In this document: positions 11,734 through 22,400 of the stretch, one piece after another | How the letters are laid out: each line of letters opens with the position of its first letter | Position numbering within the stretch: position 1 is the first letter of the stretch | Source of the DNA: Dastarcus helophoroides | Lineage: Eukaryota > Arthropoda > Insecta > Coleoptera > Bothrideridae | Direction of reading: 5' to 3' | Length of the DNA: 64,000 bases | NCBI GenBank assembly: GCA_028583605.1 | Contig: CM053333.1 | Span: 29,863,302-29,927,301, forward strand | Notes under the pieces: model-generated | The model's input: the letters and a program-made list of their open reading frames with translations, nothing else | Database searches by the model: none | Told to the model about the DNA's origin: nothing | Program-made: the position numbers and the translations under genes

Positions 11734-12971
11734 ACAAACGTTTATTTTAAAGACATTTGAGGCAAGAAATTAAATGAAAACTTGCATTACTATTCTTCAA
11801 CAGAAACATTCTTTAACTTTCGGAGTGACACTACCCCTTTGAAATTTTTAAATTCAATAAATGTGCATATATTAGCTTATTTGTAAAAGTTTTCAATTCT
11901 CTATCCATAAAAGTAAGATTTGTTTTTGAATTTTATTATTCTTTGTTCATAAAATTTATTTTGAAAATGTTTAAATGCACTTGAAATGCTTACAATTAAA
12001 TGCATGTGCTAAATAGCTGCTAATCTGACTTTTGAAATTGATTTTGTGAGATAATTATTTAATTTTTTTCTAATGTGTAGGTGGCAAATATTTTTCAATA
12101 AAAAATTGAAAATATTTCATATTGCGGGATAGAAAATTAAAAACCCTTTCAAATGACTTATGACCCACACGCTGTTCTATTTAAAAAATTTAAAAAGTTA
12201 GCTGTCACTTCAAGTAAGTTGAAGCAAAAGGTATTTCAATTATGCTTAAAGAATATTATTTTAGAATAAAAAATTGACAGAGTTCAGGATTTTTTTTGCT
12301 TATAAAAAATTGAAATACAAAATAAAAAGAAATAAAAAACAACTTATAAAAAATATATATGTATAATTTTTCCTGATATGTCTAAAATAAAAAGCTTTTT
12401 ACTTCTTCTTAATTATTGGGTATTTTGTCACATATGTATAACAAAAAAATCTCAATAATTATGACACAAAATTAGAATTCTTTATGGTAGACCCTTATTG
12501 ACCGGAAAAACTGTTTAGAAAATTGTCAACAAACCAGAAAAATTTAAATATTTCCAAACTGGGCCGAAGAAATGTTAAATAAATTGAAAAAAACACAAAA
12601 TTAGAAGTTAGATTTGATAGATATTTGGCACATAAGCATAGTTTAGGGTACATTTGATTGGTTTTAATTGATTTCAGATAGATTTCAATTTTTTTAGATT
12701 TAATTTCTTTGACCAGTATTAATAAAATTTAAAAAACCTTATAAGACTAGATAGAAATTTAAAAACCCTTTCAAATAAGCTAACACATGCACCCTCGATC
12801 AATTTAAAAATTTCAGAAAAGTAGCTGTCACTCCAAGGGGGTTGAAGAGGAAGGGATAAAATTATGCTTAAACAGTGTCAATTTTAGAATTGCAAATCGA
12901 CCTGTTTCAGGATTTCACTGACAAATTTTAGAACGTTAATACACATACAGTGTGGAACAGCCAAATGGACT
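11734..12971. repeat. Degenerate repeat copies, no gene
   Basis: Segments 12120-12310 and 12745-12935 are diverged copies of the right arm (13795-13960) of the neighbouring inverted-repeat element. Shared words include AAACCCTTTCAAAT, a TAGCTGTCACT region and a GGGTTGAAG-like stretch. Segment 12475-12600 belongs to a separate family (ATTCTTTATGGTAGACCCTT at its edge, CTGGGCCGAAGAAATG inside) found again at 22190-22400, 52764-52850 and 53275-53346. Confidence 0.55.
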
Positions 12972-13997
12972 AAATTCCGTGCCTCAGTTATTCTACAAAT
13001 TTATGAAAAATCTCGAGATATATCAATTTTAGATTATAAAATGGCATCCTTCACCGGAAAAATGTCATCTCTAGATGCAACCCTCTTTGATGACAGTTGC
13101 AACCACTAAATTCTTAAACCAAAAGTAGGAGCTTGTTATACCTCATTTGAAAGATGTTTTTATTCTCTACTTAAAAATGTCATGGTTGCTATATTTATTT
13201 TAAAAATTAATAGTGAAAAAAAAATAATTTCAATTTTCAACAACAAAATATAAATCTGATATTTGCATTTAATAAAATCAAAAACAAACCATACTTAATG
13301 TAGGAGATGTTCAAAATGGGCACCTCCAATATCTTGACAACATCCTAATTATGAATAAAAATGTCTCCTGACATTATTCAACATCTCTATCACCGACGCA
13401 ATTACATGTGTTATTCTTGCTCGTAAGTCAGCTACGTCGCGATCATTTGTAAAATTATTATTTTATGCATTTCTGTTAACTGACCTGTAATAAATTTTCA
13501 AAATGTGAAAAAAGATAACTGAAGTACAATATTGACCACGGTTTAATTCTCTCACAGTCTTAGAAATTTTCTGGTATGTTTTCGACAAAAAGTACAACTG
13601 ACTATAATAAGGTTGATAAGTTTTTACGTTTTCTTTTTTTGCAAAATCAAAAATGGATATCGAAATTACTTCTGGTCCCTTTATAATTATCGAGGACAAA
13701 CCGGACGAGTCGTAATTAGTTATTACTGTAGAAAATTTCATACAGTTGATAAATTATTTTTTGTAGCAACCATGACATTTTTGAAGAGAGAATGAAAAGA
13801 CCTTTCAAATGAGGTATACCAAGCCCCTAATTCCAATTAAAAAGTTTAGGGATTGAACCGGTAACTCGAAGGGGGTTGCGTTTAGGGATGAAATTTTTGC
13901 GATGCAAGATGTCATCTTATAATCTAAAATTGACCTGTCTCGGGATTTTTCATAAATACGTACAATAACTGAGATATATATGGATACACAGAAATGC
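12972..13997. mobile_element. DNA transposon with ~240-bp inverted arms
   Basis: The left arm (about 12972-13210) is the diverged reverse complement of the right arm (about 13748-13997). Matching landmarks are CTCAGTTATT, ATTTATGAAAAATC, AATTTTAGATTATAA, TACCTCATTTGAAAG and AATGTCATGGTTGCTA. The ~540-bp centre contains an antisense relic of a Tc1/mariner-like (IS630-type) transposase C-terminus. The long arms and the relic together suggest a decayed, internally deleted member of a long-TIR transposon family. Exact ends and target duplication were not fixed. Confidence 0.65.
13290..13450 (-). pseudogene. IS630/mariner-type transposase C-terminal relic
   Basis: Read on the minus strand, the segment gives RDVADLRARITHVIASVIEM and then GGAHFEHLL with one stop between them. 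The tail GG-x-HFEHLL ends a widespread insect Tc1/mariner-like transposase group. The same ending appears at 15710-15735 (GGGHFENIL). Only the last ~50 residues are present, with no catalytic residues. Confidence 0.55.
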
Positions 13998-14121
13998 AAA
14001 AACAGCAACACATACATCCAGAAATACAGCAGTTGCGTCGTGCTGTTTTTCAGAAATTAGATAGACGTATGAAGTAAAACGGCCCTTTATTTAAAAGAAG
14101 AGGAAAATACAAAGAGGATCT

Positions 14122-14489
14122 ATTAATATTTAGTTAGCCTAAACCGGTTCTGTGGATAAACAAAATGTTGCGATACAAAGCAACGAACAATAAATTATTA
14201 ATTATTAGAAGTGTCAGGGTAAAGTTTCAAGTCAAAATATCAAGCCAATTTTGCGTAATAAAATCTGAAATAAAATACGTTGACCTAAAATATGAAGCTC
14301 GAAAAATTAATATTTAGCTAGCCTAGACCGGTTCTGTGGATAAACAAAATGTTGCGATACAAAGCAACGAACAATAAATTATTAATTATTAGAAGTGTCA
14401 GGGTAAAGTTTCAAGTCAAAATATCAAGCCAATTTTGCGTAATAAAATCTGAAATAAAATACGTTGACCTAAAATATGAAGCTCGAAAA
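14122..14489 (+). repeat. 184-bp tandem duplication
   Basis: Two adjacent copies (about 14122-14305 and 14306-14489) are nearly identical. The visible differences are in the first 25 bases (TAGTTAGCCTAAACC versus TAGCTAGCCTAGACC). The 70-codon frame at 14349-14561 arises from the second copy and has no recognisable product. Confidence 0.9.
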
Positions 14490-15001
14490 ATTGAAGTATC
14501 GAGCCATTGTCAAGAACCTGCACTTGAAGGGGTGAAGAAGTATGGACATTTACGAAGATAAGCTTAACACCTTTGGCGATCAATGAGGAAAAAAAAAGAA
14601 GATAAAGAACATCGATCGAGAAGGCCAGTTTATGTGTCCGTAGAATTGGGATAAAACGAATATCTGAGGCAATGAATCTTTACTAATATATAAATGCGAA
14701 AGTCAGTTTGTTTGTCTGTTTGTCTGCATCAGTGTTGCTGCTAGATTTCGCATACTACGACTACAAATTCAGCATTGTACAGACGTTACAACTTATTGAT
14801 TATGCTAAGAAATTAAATTTTTGTCACCTATTAGAGAAAAAAAAACAAATAACAATCCGGAATTTCCATCATATGTTGTGCAGTCAGATGGGTCCGACAG
14901 TAATGGATTATTTAACCGTTTGCCGCTTGACGATCAAATTATTAAGTCAAATTTAATAATAATTGTGTGCCTATTTAAATAACAAAATTATAGGAGCATA
15001 G
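14490..15001. other. No gene seen
   Basis: Unique-looking AT-rich sequence between the duplication and the solo LTR. The 82-codon plus frame at 14708-14956 has no family features. Confidence 0.4.
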
Positions 15002-15324
15002 TGTAACAAAATGTAATTATAGAATTTAGTACCTAAGGAAATTTTTTACAAAAATTTGACAAGGGGAAGCGGCCGCGATAATGAAGTAAATTGTCGATAA
15101 GCGCTCCAGAAATTTCCGTAAACGATAAGTCTTATCTGCTCGTTCCTTCTAGAGCCCGAAACGGGATCTATAAATACGGTTCGGTCAACTTTCCCTCAGT
15201 TAGTTAGTCAATGAATAAGTTACTTAATTAAACAGTGTTAGTGAATTACAATTGTAGTGTGCCGAGTTCAGTTTGTGGTTATAATTCACGAAGTGTTAAT
15301 CATTCGAACCGATAACGCACAACA
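15002..15324 (+). mobile_element. Solo LTR of the Gypsy family (AAAATG subgroup)
   Basis: It begins TGTAACAAAATGTAATTATAG, contains the family signature AGCGGCCGCGATAA, a CTATAAATA TATA-like box and the ending CGATAACGCACAACA. The flanks are ATAG and ATAC, a 4-bp duplication with one mismatch. No internal retroelement sequence remains, consistent with LTR-LTR recombination. Confidence 0.85.
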
Positions 15325-15431
15325 ATACTATATAGACAAAACATTAGACAGTAATAAAGATGTTGAGCTACTAAGACCTATATGACTGATTTCATGGATA
15401 ACTTATCACTCGTTAGTACAACATACAACGT

Positions 15432-15755
15432 CAGCAGTATCACCATGTTGGAACTCCGGTCCCTATTAGTTTGACAATAGAAGAACTTTTAAACAACACT
15501 TTTGGATCTGTCTCTTAGATACCCAGATCTTAATTTATTAGATTATTTCTTATTAGAAACGATAAAAGTCCAAGTCTACTCATTTGTTGTTAATGGCCAA
15601 AATCATCCTCAGAGAAAAATCACCAAAGTAATTCAATCAATCACACCAAGCCAAATTCGTGAAGCTACTCAGCAAATTTTACAAAGAGTAGGATTATGTA
15701 TGAAAAAGGGAGGAGGCCATTTCGAAAATATTTTACAAATTGATTTGTTTTGCTA
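15432..15755 (+). pseudogene. IS630/mariner-type transposase, C-terminal relic
   Basis: The frame starts with a QQYHHVGTP segment, equivalent to the QQDGAP box with its Asp lost. After a stop it continues RYPDLNLLDYFLLETIKVQV, the last catalytic box and following helix, then PSQIREATQQILQRVGLCMK and GGGHFENIL. It is the last third of a Tc1/mariner-like transposase of the same type as the relics at 13290 and 53385. The piece directly follows the solo LTR, so the LTR may have landed in or beside it. Confidence 0.65.
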
Positions 15756-15799
15756 TTACTCTGTTTCTGTTGAAATAAAGTTTAATGCCATATATTGAA

Positions 15800-16869
15800 T
15801 GATCTTTAGTAATTATGAATAAGCTACTTTATGACCATCTGCTTTAAAATACTCTTGCCACTTTGACAGCGTGGACTACTATTAAAATTCATAAAAATCA
15901 CTTTTGGAGGAGCTGTATAAAAGTTTTTTTTTATATATGACATACATCGTTATAATTGAATTGTTTTAACCTATTCCGCTATGTAAAATTCCAATATATC
16001 GCCCACAAGAAAAAAAAATAACAATCTCATATTCAAAACTAAGAGGAGTGCATAAAATTTAACTTCACCATTGAAATACAATAGATAACTCATATCTGAA
16101 TATCAAATTTCGTAAAATTATTTTTATAAACAAATAAGATATTTTAAAAAATAAAAATTGGCGATTTTCAGTTTTTAAAAATATTTGAAAAACCAAGTTA
16201 ATCAGAATCCAATAATATCTAAAAAATTAAAGGATGTTTCGTGAGGAAAAACAGACTTGATATTGATTCACCCTGTATACATACATCAAAATGCATTTTT
16301 TACCGAATCGTTAAAAAATCAGAAAAACAGTGTGTACACTCCATTTTGAAACCTTCAAAATAGATGAGAATAACGAATATAAAGGAAGGGATCTATTTGA
16401 TAAGTCTAACTCTCCACAAAATATACCTGAAAAGTTTTAATTGATTAAAATTATTTTAAAATAATTGCATAGGCTTTTGATGTCACTGACTTTTCAAATT
16501 CATTGACATCATTGTTAATCATACGAAGTTCGTAGAATCTTAAATTTTATGCAATCGCTCTGAAGGGGTAATAATTAAAATAAATTGCATAATCAGATCC
16601 CTCTATGCTGGTCAAGGCTAGCATCAGTACGCCTATTTTAATAATCGTATTATTATTAACGTTAATGAAAGTATGAAATATTTATTTCTTAGAAATAATT
16701 TCGAGAATACCTCGCGAACTTTTTATAATGTATATCATGTAGCGTACATAACCGTTTTATAATTAAAGTGTTAATCAATTGTTTAATTTATGAAGTTTTA
16801 CGATTAGTTTAACCATTTGGTCGTTCCTAAATTTTCATATATAATACATCAAAGTATTCAAACACTTAC
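15800..16869. other. Probable intron of the minus-strand host gene
   Basis: No open frame with family features. CACCCTGTATACAT near 16270 resembles a DNA-transposon end. A splice donor (GTAAGTG on the minus strand) at 16863-16869 opens this stretch on the gene side. The next downstream exon was searched for and not found. Confidence 0.4.
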
Positions 16870-16992
16870 CATAAAAAAGCAACCTTTTGATAATTTATGG
16901 CAGGTTCTTATTTCATCCAAATGATTCTCAAATAAATAGGTATCAAAAGTATCTCTTTCACTTGCCCCGAAGTGCATATCAACTAGCTCGAC
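16870..16992 (-). CDS. Internal exon, NWD-like (DUF4062-type) host gene
   Basis: On the minus strand an acceptor ending TTAAAG precedes a 123-bp exon of exactly 41 codons, followed by the donor GTAAGTG. The peptide contains VELVDMHFGASERD, then FENHLDEIRTCHKLSKG. This matches the known pattern of NACHT/WD proteins such as NWD1 and NWD2: VVDMRWG-like, an acidic-basic stretch, then L-x-EI-x-x-C-x-x-(L/M)-S-x-G. That region is the N-terminal DUF4062-type domain ahead of the NACHT ATPase. The phase joins perfectly with the exon upstream (17045-17124). The expected LG-x-KYG continuation would lie in the next exon, which I did not find. Confidence 0.65.
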
Positions 16993-17044
16993 CTTTAATT
17001 ATAAAAATTAATAATTGGCATGCGAAAATTTTTACTGTAATTAC

Positions 17045-17124
17045 CTCTATCTGATGTTCCTCTAGAGCAGCTTGAAGTTCTGGGCCGACAAATTCGAGCA
17101 ATAGTCTTCTTTCCTCAATAAAAT
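17045..17124 (-). CDS. Internal exon, NWD-like host gene (upstream of 16870-16992)
   Basis: An acceptor with a T-rich tract (ATTTTTTTCAG on the minus strand) precedes an 80-bp exon that ends at the donor GTAATTAC. Two bases complete a codon begun in the previous exon, then 26 codons follow (FIEERRLLLEFVGPELQAAL and onward). In NWD-type proteins the same place holds E-R-x-x-L-x-x-x-x-x-P-x-L before the VVDMRWG motif, so order and spacing agree. The intron to the next exon (16993-17044) is 52 bp, a common insect intron size. The previous exon should encode the S-S/T-F-x-D motif and was not identified; the mariner at 17236-18403 lies on that side. Confidence 0.65.
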
Positions 17125-17235
17125 CTGAAAAAAATAATGTCATAAAGGATGGTATAATAACACCAAACAGCTCAAAAAAATAAGCACATTTGAAATAAAC
17201 AGTACAGTATATGGATGTATATAATCAACAGCTAA

Positions 17236-18403
17236 ATGGTTGGCAACTAAGTAATTGCGGATTTTTTTTAGAAAATCAAAGACAATTTTTTCATGGAACT
17301 AAATAACTTTATTCTGTAATGTATTGCCCATTTTGATCAATGACCTTTTGCCATCTTTCAGGCAGCATCATAATCCCATGTTCATAAAACTTCTGGTTTT
17401 TATTAGCAAAAAATTGAATCAGGTACGATTTGACATCATCATTATTGAAATTTTTACCATTTAACGAGTTTTGTAAAGATCGAAGCAAAAAGTAATCAGA
17501 TGGTGCAAGGTCAGGAATACATGGTGAATGTGGCAAAACATCCCACCCAAGCTCCAATAATTTTTGCCGAGTGACCAAAGATGTGTGTGGCCTTGCATTG
17601 TCATGATGGAATACAACACTTTTTCGATTTGTCAATTCGGGCCGCTTTTCTTCAAGTGCATTGTTTAATTTCGTTAGTTGTTCAATGTAGACATTAGAAT
17701 TAATCGTTCGGTTGCGTGGTAAGAGTCGAAAGTAGACAATTCCTGTAATCCCACCAAACTGATAACAAAACCTTCTTTTGATGAATAGCAGCTTTTGATG
17801 TTGTTTGAGTTGGTTCACCTGGCCTGCTCCACGATCTTTTCCACATGATATTATTGTAAACAACCCATTTTTCATCGCCAGTTATCAGTCGTTTTAAAAA
17901 TGGATCATTTTCATTACGTTTCTTTAGCAAATCGCAGCCGTTAATGCGTTGCGTCAAATGCGTTTCTTTCAGTTCGTGAGGAACCCATGTATCGAGTTTT
18001 TGAACATAGCCAAGTTGTTTTAAGTGATTTTTAATGCATATATGTGATACATGAAGCTTCTCTGCAATCTCACTTGTTGTACTGTGACGATCCGAATCGA
18101 TTATTGCTTTAATTAGGGGGTCATCAACTTCAACTGGACGACCATCTTTGAGTGAAAAATCACCAAAACGAAATTTGCCAAACCAATTTTGACATTGCCG
18201 TTCTTTTAAGGCTTCGTCACCATAAACAGCACATAACTTTTTATGAGCTTGCGATGCGTTTTTCCCTTTGCGGAAATAAAAAAGCAAAATATGACGAAAA
18301 TGTTTCTTTTTATTTTCCATTTTTCAACGAAGACCAAGCGAGAACTACGCAACCGATCAAAAAACTTTTTTCGCTGATTGACAGCTGAATTGCCAACTAT
18401 CAA
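17236..18403 (-). mobile_element. mariner element, mellifera type
   Basis: Imperfect inverted ends share GTTGGCAA: GGTTGGCAACTAAGTAATTG on the left matches the well-known mellifera-subfamily terminus, and the right end reads inward as AGTTGGCAATTCAGC. The transposase lies between them on the minus strand. Length is close to the usual ~1.3 kb. Exact termini and the TA duplication are uncertain by a few bases. It sits in what should be an intron of the host gene. Confidence 0.85.
17309..18320 (-). pseudogene. mariner transposase with one frameshift
   Basis: The ATG is at 18320. The N-terminal half has the paired helix-turn-helix region (HILLFYFRKGKNASQAHKKL to VSHICIKNHL) and ends with the first catalytic box ITGDEKWV. 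The second half, in another frame, carries HHDNARPHTS and PDLAPSDYFLL, the second and third Asp of the D,D34D triad. The two frames cross near 17740-17760, where about two bases seem missing after WWDY. Every other part reads openly, so a single lesion inactivated it. Confidence 0.9.
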
Positions 18404-18485
18404 ATAACTAACTATTAAACCTCTATTTAACAGAGAGGTTGCCGAGAATATGACACATAATTTGAGGAGGTGAATACATATTTTG

Positions 18486-18600
18486 CGAAGCGCGGTAGCT
18501 CAGTGATAGAAATCTCGGGTAGTAATATGGTAAACCAGGATTCGATCCCCAATCACACCGATGATTCTTTATTTTTAATTTTTATTACAATATTTTTTAT
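18486..18600 (+). repeat. tRNA-derived SINE-like head
   Basis: GGTAGCTCAGTGATAGA resembles a tRNA A box and, 40 bases on, GGATTCGATCCCC resembles the B box, the two internal RNA polymerase III promoter elements. The stems around them do not pair into a tRNA, and an AT-rich tail follows up to the solo LTR at 18605. A SINE or decayed tRNA pseudogene fits better than a functional tRNA. Confidence 0.6.
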
Positions 18601-18604
18601 GCAT

Positions 18605-18947
18605 TGTAACACAATGTAAATAGATGGAATAGAATTTAGAATAGAATTTAATTTAGTAAATAAAAAAAGTTTCTAGAAGGATCTGATAAAGGGAAAGCGG
18701 CCGCGATAACGAAACAAATGGCAGATAAGCGTTCCAGAAATTTCGGGAACGATAAGCCTTAAGCCAAAACTATAAAAGGCGGTCAGATTTCCCTCGAGTC
18801 AGTCAGTTAGAAGTCAGTGTAGTTAGTGGGTTAGCAATTAGTAAATAAGTAGTGAGTTACTGTTCAGTTGAAGTGTGCCGAGTTAATTTGGTAATAAAGT
18901 GGTATAATCCATCGCGTGTAAACAATCGAACCGATAAGTCCGTAACA
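18605..18947 (+). mobile_element. Solo LTR of the Gypsy family (closest to the full-length copy)
   Basis: It starts TGTAACACAATGTAAATAG, carries AAGCGGCCGCGATAACGAA, a TATAAAAGG box and ends CCGTAACA. The flanks GCAT and GTAT match at three of four bases. Compared with the LTRs at 27228 and 33032 it has several substitutions and a shortened segment after GATAAGCCTTA. Confidence 0.85.
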
Positions 18948-20295
18948 GTATTATTCATGGACCAAACATTAGAGAATAATATAAAATTCTGAATATATCA
19001 CTCATTCATTTCACCAATAATCACATGTGCAATGGAAACTACTATAAAACTCCAGAAGCAGAATAACTACAACATAAATTAATTTTACAGCAATTTGCCA
19101 GGAAGCCAAAATGGGATAAAATAAGAAATAAAAAAAGTCTAGAAATACCACACATGATAGCGATTCATTTATCTTACCCCAAGAACTATTTCATTGCATT
19201 TGTGCACCGACGAGCAGATGGATTTGAGGACTGCTAAGTGTATTTCCATTACATTGTATAAAACCCATAATTCAGACCCAACAAAATGACATGGATCATA
19301 TTTTATGAGATTTTTAATAATTTTATTGTCGAATCGAGTACAGCAAATTAATATCGACCAATATCCTGATTTATTTACCAATAGAGGTTCTACCCAAAAC
19401 AAAAAGCAAATCGTGCATAGTTTCAGATAAAGCATTAACCTCAATGATTCCTGTAGCATGTTTCCTTTTCAGCAACAAAAATATGTTAAATTTTTATTTA
19501 TGGCTCTTTTCCTCATTTAGAAGAGCTCGAAATTTGTTGAACTACCCTTATATATTTAAAATCTTCTTATCTAAAAATGGCCGAAATGCTATCTTTTAAA
19601 CTGCTTATATGAATTATTTGTTTTTACAATTTCTGATAAATGGAACATGCCACTGCAAATAGGCACTAAATTTCCAGACCTATTACTTTATTTAAAAAAC
19701 ACGATCAACCACTTTAATACATTTTAATTTATATAGTCGTAAACAACAAAAAAGGCCAAAGAATAAATACTATATTATCATTATAAATATAAATATATAT
19801 TAATTCCAAAATTACCTGGCGGTCATTCGTACATTAAATGTAGCATAACGTTATAAAAGGCAAACTGCACACGTACATTTGTGTAAAAGTAAATATTTTG
19901 AATATGTAAAACACATCTAAATCTCTCTTTCCCTGTAACAAAGTTCATGTATTTTATTTGACAAACGAAAATGTTTACATAAATCCCAACTGTGTTAAAA
20001 TTTATAACTTCCTGCATATAAAAGCAATACATCTCATTAGATGTTAGTTTTCTAATTTTAGATTAAATATTTCAATGAATCTTATTATTGGATTTGCATT
20101 AATTTCATAAGTTATTGTAGTATAACTACTCCAACATGTACATAGTTACTAATTTACATCAATTTTAAAATTGAATGTTTGAAAGATGTTTTCGGCTGTC
20201 CCTCTTTTGACAATTGATTAAAGTAATTGAGGCTTTATAATAATTGAGTGTATTATCCTTGTAACATATCATTGGTAATGTCTTTATCAACCTAA
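18948..20295. other. No gene seen
   Basis: AT-rich. The 96-codon minus frame at 19169-19459 ends at a donor-like CTTGGG/GTAAGA, but it has no acceptor with a pyrimidine tract and no family resemblance. Confidence 0.4.
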
Positions 20296-20299
20296 TGAG

Positions 20300-20540
20300 C
20301 ACCTAACTTTGGTGGTAGTTTGCCACTAGACCAAAAGTCCTCCAATAGGAATTTCCTCGATGCAATGCAGAGGCACAAATGCTTGATGCTTTACGTATTT
20401 GTCACTCTCAACTTCTTCTAAGCACTTCCTACAGCTTGGGTTATTTATAATACCTTTTCTATTTATTTAATCAGCAGTGACCAATCAAAAGCTTTACAAG
20501 TCAGTAAACGATAAACACTGTAGTTCGTTATATAGTAGGG
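20300..20540 (-). pseudogene. Retroelement C-terminal zinc-finger-like relic
   Basis: On the minus strand the segment reads NNPSCRKCLEEVESDKYVKH and then PLHC, a C-x2-C...H-x-C arrangement like the cysteine-rich tail behind RNase H in I/R1-type LINEs. Upstream and downstream the frame has several stops. This is a weak call based on pattern only. Confidence 0.35.
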
Positions 20541-20559
20541 TATTTACGGTTGATCGATC

Positions 20560-21020
20560 GAGTCAGGGGAACAGTTTGTTCTGGTTCAACGAAATATCCT
20601 TTCGAACTGGTTCTTGCAAGTGTCGGGCTTTTCATTAATACCCTCTTTCCTAGAATCTTCTTTGATCCTTATTAAGTCGATTACATTCTAGTGGCATTTA
20701 CATACAAAGTTTTCTTAAGTTCATTCTCTATATGCCAAAATGCCAGCCCAATTTGCTGCCAAAGTATTTTACTTAATTTGTTAGCTAAGTTGTGTTTCCA
20801 TTAACTTAGGACATTTCAGTAAGAGTTCCGTTTTGTTCCTGCCTAGGAAGATCTTGGTGTTTGCGAGGTTTTTTACACCATTCCTCGCTTATGTTTAGGG
20901 TGTCCTGCATTAATTCTTAAAGTATATCCCTTATCCGTCTGTAAAATTAGTTTTTATTTAATCTGCGAAGTCAATTGTGTAGAAGCTGCTATTATTATTG
21001 ACTTTTCCGATAAAAAATTA
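20560..21020. other. No gene seen
   Basis: No open frames with motifs and no boundary of a known element recognised here. Confidence 0.4.
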
Positions 21021-21118
21021 AAATAGAAATCTTGTCCCCTGAAGCCAAGAAAGATTAAAAAACACAACAAAGGTTGCTCTAACGCGTTTCGACAGCCAAG
21101 GTACCATGTTCAGAGAGC
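21021..21118 (-). repeat. Hammerhead-like repeat, degenerate (copy facing left)
   Basis: This is the inverted counterpart of about 23862-23965. Shared words are GAAACGCGTTAG, TTTAATCTTTCTTGG and CAGGGGACAAGATTT. Read on the minus strand it shows GCTCT, CTGAACA, a loop region, GAAA, CGCGTT and AGAGC. This is the order of hammerhead stem I, core, stem II, core, stem III and stem I. The core has C where the essential G of CUGANGA should be, so self-cleavage is unlikely. Confidence 0.45.
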
Positions 21119-21419
21119 TTCAGTAAGACTATCCGCTATGATTAAGTTCCTTCCAAACATTCTTGATTTATGATTCCTCCGATCATGTGGTCTTCTACTG
21201 TTAACTTGTGTACAAAATATGAGGTTATGGTTACGAAAGCTTTTACGATCAGAATCAATAAAAGATATATTTTTTCCGAGTTTGGACTGTGTCAGAGAAC
21301 TGCTAATATGACGTTTCGTTTACAATCTAAGGAAGCTTCCTCAGGAACAAGAAAAAATCAAATTCAAGACGAAAGGCACGATAACTCATGGGAAAAATTC
21401 TTCTAAAGACGCATCTGCT

Positions 21420-21940
21420 ATGGTTGACATACTGAATTGCCGTGCTCTCTTCGGTCTTTTCTACCTTATCTTTTGTGTCATTTTTATTTCAGAAGAGCTT
21501 CACTGTCTTGAATCTTGGATTCTCATTCCAATCTCTGCAGATGAACATTGCCACTGGTATGGTGACAGATTAAGTTACGCTGCTCTTTTATATGGACTGC
21601 GATCTCCTTATAGCTATGTTCACTTAGGAAGATTTTCTGCTCTGATCTGGTTGACAAACTAAGTTTCGTGCACCTCTAACTTATCTATCTTTGTCTTTTG
21701 TTTCATCTTCATTTCAGAAGAGCTTAGCCTCTGTATGGTTGACATACTGAGTTACCGTGCTTTGTTGCCTTGAATCGTGGTTTCTTATTTCAATATCTGC
21801 TGTGGTATGGTTGACATATGATGTTAGGATGCTCTTCTGTGTGGATTGCAATTTCTTTCGAGTCATCTTCACTTCGGAAAAGTTTTGCCTCTGTTTGCAC
21901 TCAGTTACAGTGCTCTTCTTCATTGCTACCAAGGTAACGT
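21420..21940 (+). repeat. Imperfect internal repeats
   Basis: The theme TATGGTTGACATACTGAGTT, followed by ACCGTGCTCTTC-like sequence and by CATTTTTATTTCAGAAGAGC, recurs about four times with variable spacing (starting near 21420, 21558, 21735 and 21817). Open frames here derive from the repeat. Its origin is unknown. Confidence 0.5.
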
Positions 21941-22189
21941 GAGCCCAGAAAATATACCAATTAATTTAAAGTTTACTTCAAATTAACCAGATTTGAAAAG
22001 TACACTCGCTGTTACAATCATGTGTTTTTCACGCATTTGACATTTATTATTGATTTTTGTTGGTAGTGTTCTAGTAATTACTCAATCCCTAAATGGATTC
22101 ATTTTTTAATGTGTTCTTAAGAGCTGGTTTTCATAGTTATTATCTAGATAAGCAAAATATTGGAAAAATATTCGCAATAAATATGAGTT

Positions 22190-22400
22190 TATTAATTTTA
22201 TTTAACATTTCTGCGACCCAGTTTGGAAATATTTAAATTTTTAGTAATTATGTGTTTAAATTTTATTTAACATTTCTGCGACCCAGTTTGAAAATACTAA
22301 AATTTTTTTACTAAAACTTTTACTAAAAATGTTAAGTAGAATTAATAAACTTAATGTTTCCGACCAATAAGAGTCTATCATGAAGAATAATAAATATAAG
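22190..22400 (-). repeat. Member of the GGTAGACCCTTATTGACC family
   Basis: It contains two tandem copies of a TTTATTTAACATTTCTGCGA block and ends in CCAATAAGAGTCTATCATGA, then AGAAT. Related segments are 12475-12600, 52764-52850 and 53275-53346. No coding capacity. Confidence 0.6.

Noticed and set aside
19169..19459. 96-codon minus frame ending at a donor-like site
   Set aside because: No pyrimidine tract and acceptor, no family pattern, phase does not fit exon 17045-17124.
21285..21330. Another hammerhead candidate on the minus strand (CTGAGGA ... GAAACGTC)
   Set aside because: The segment between the core strands does not form a stem II, and stem I does not pair.
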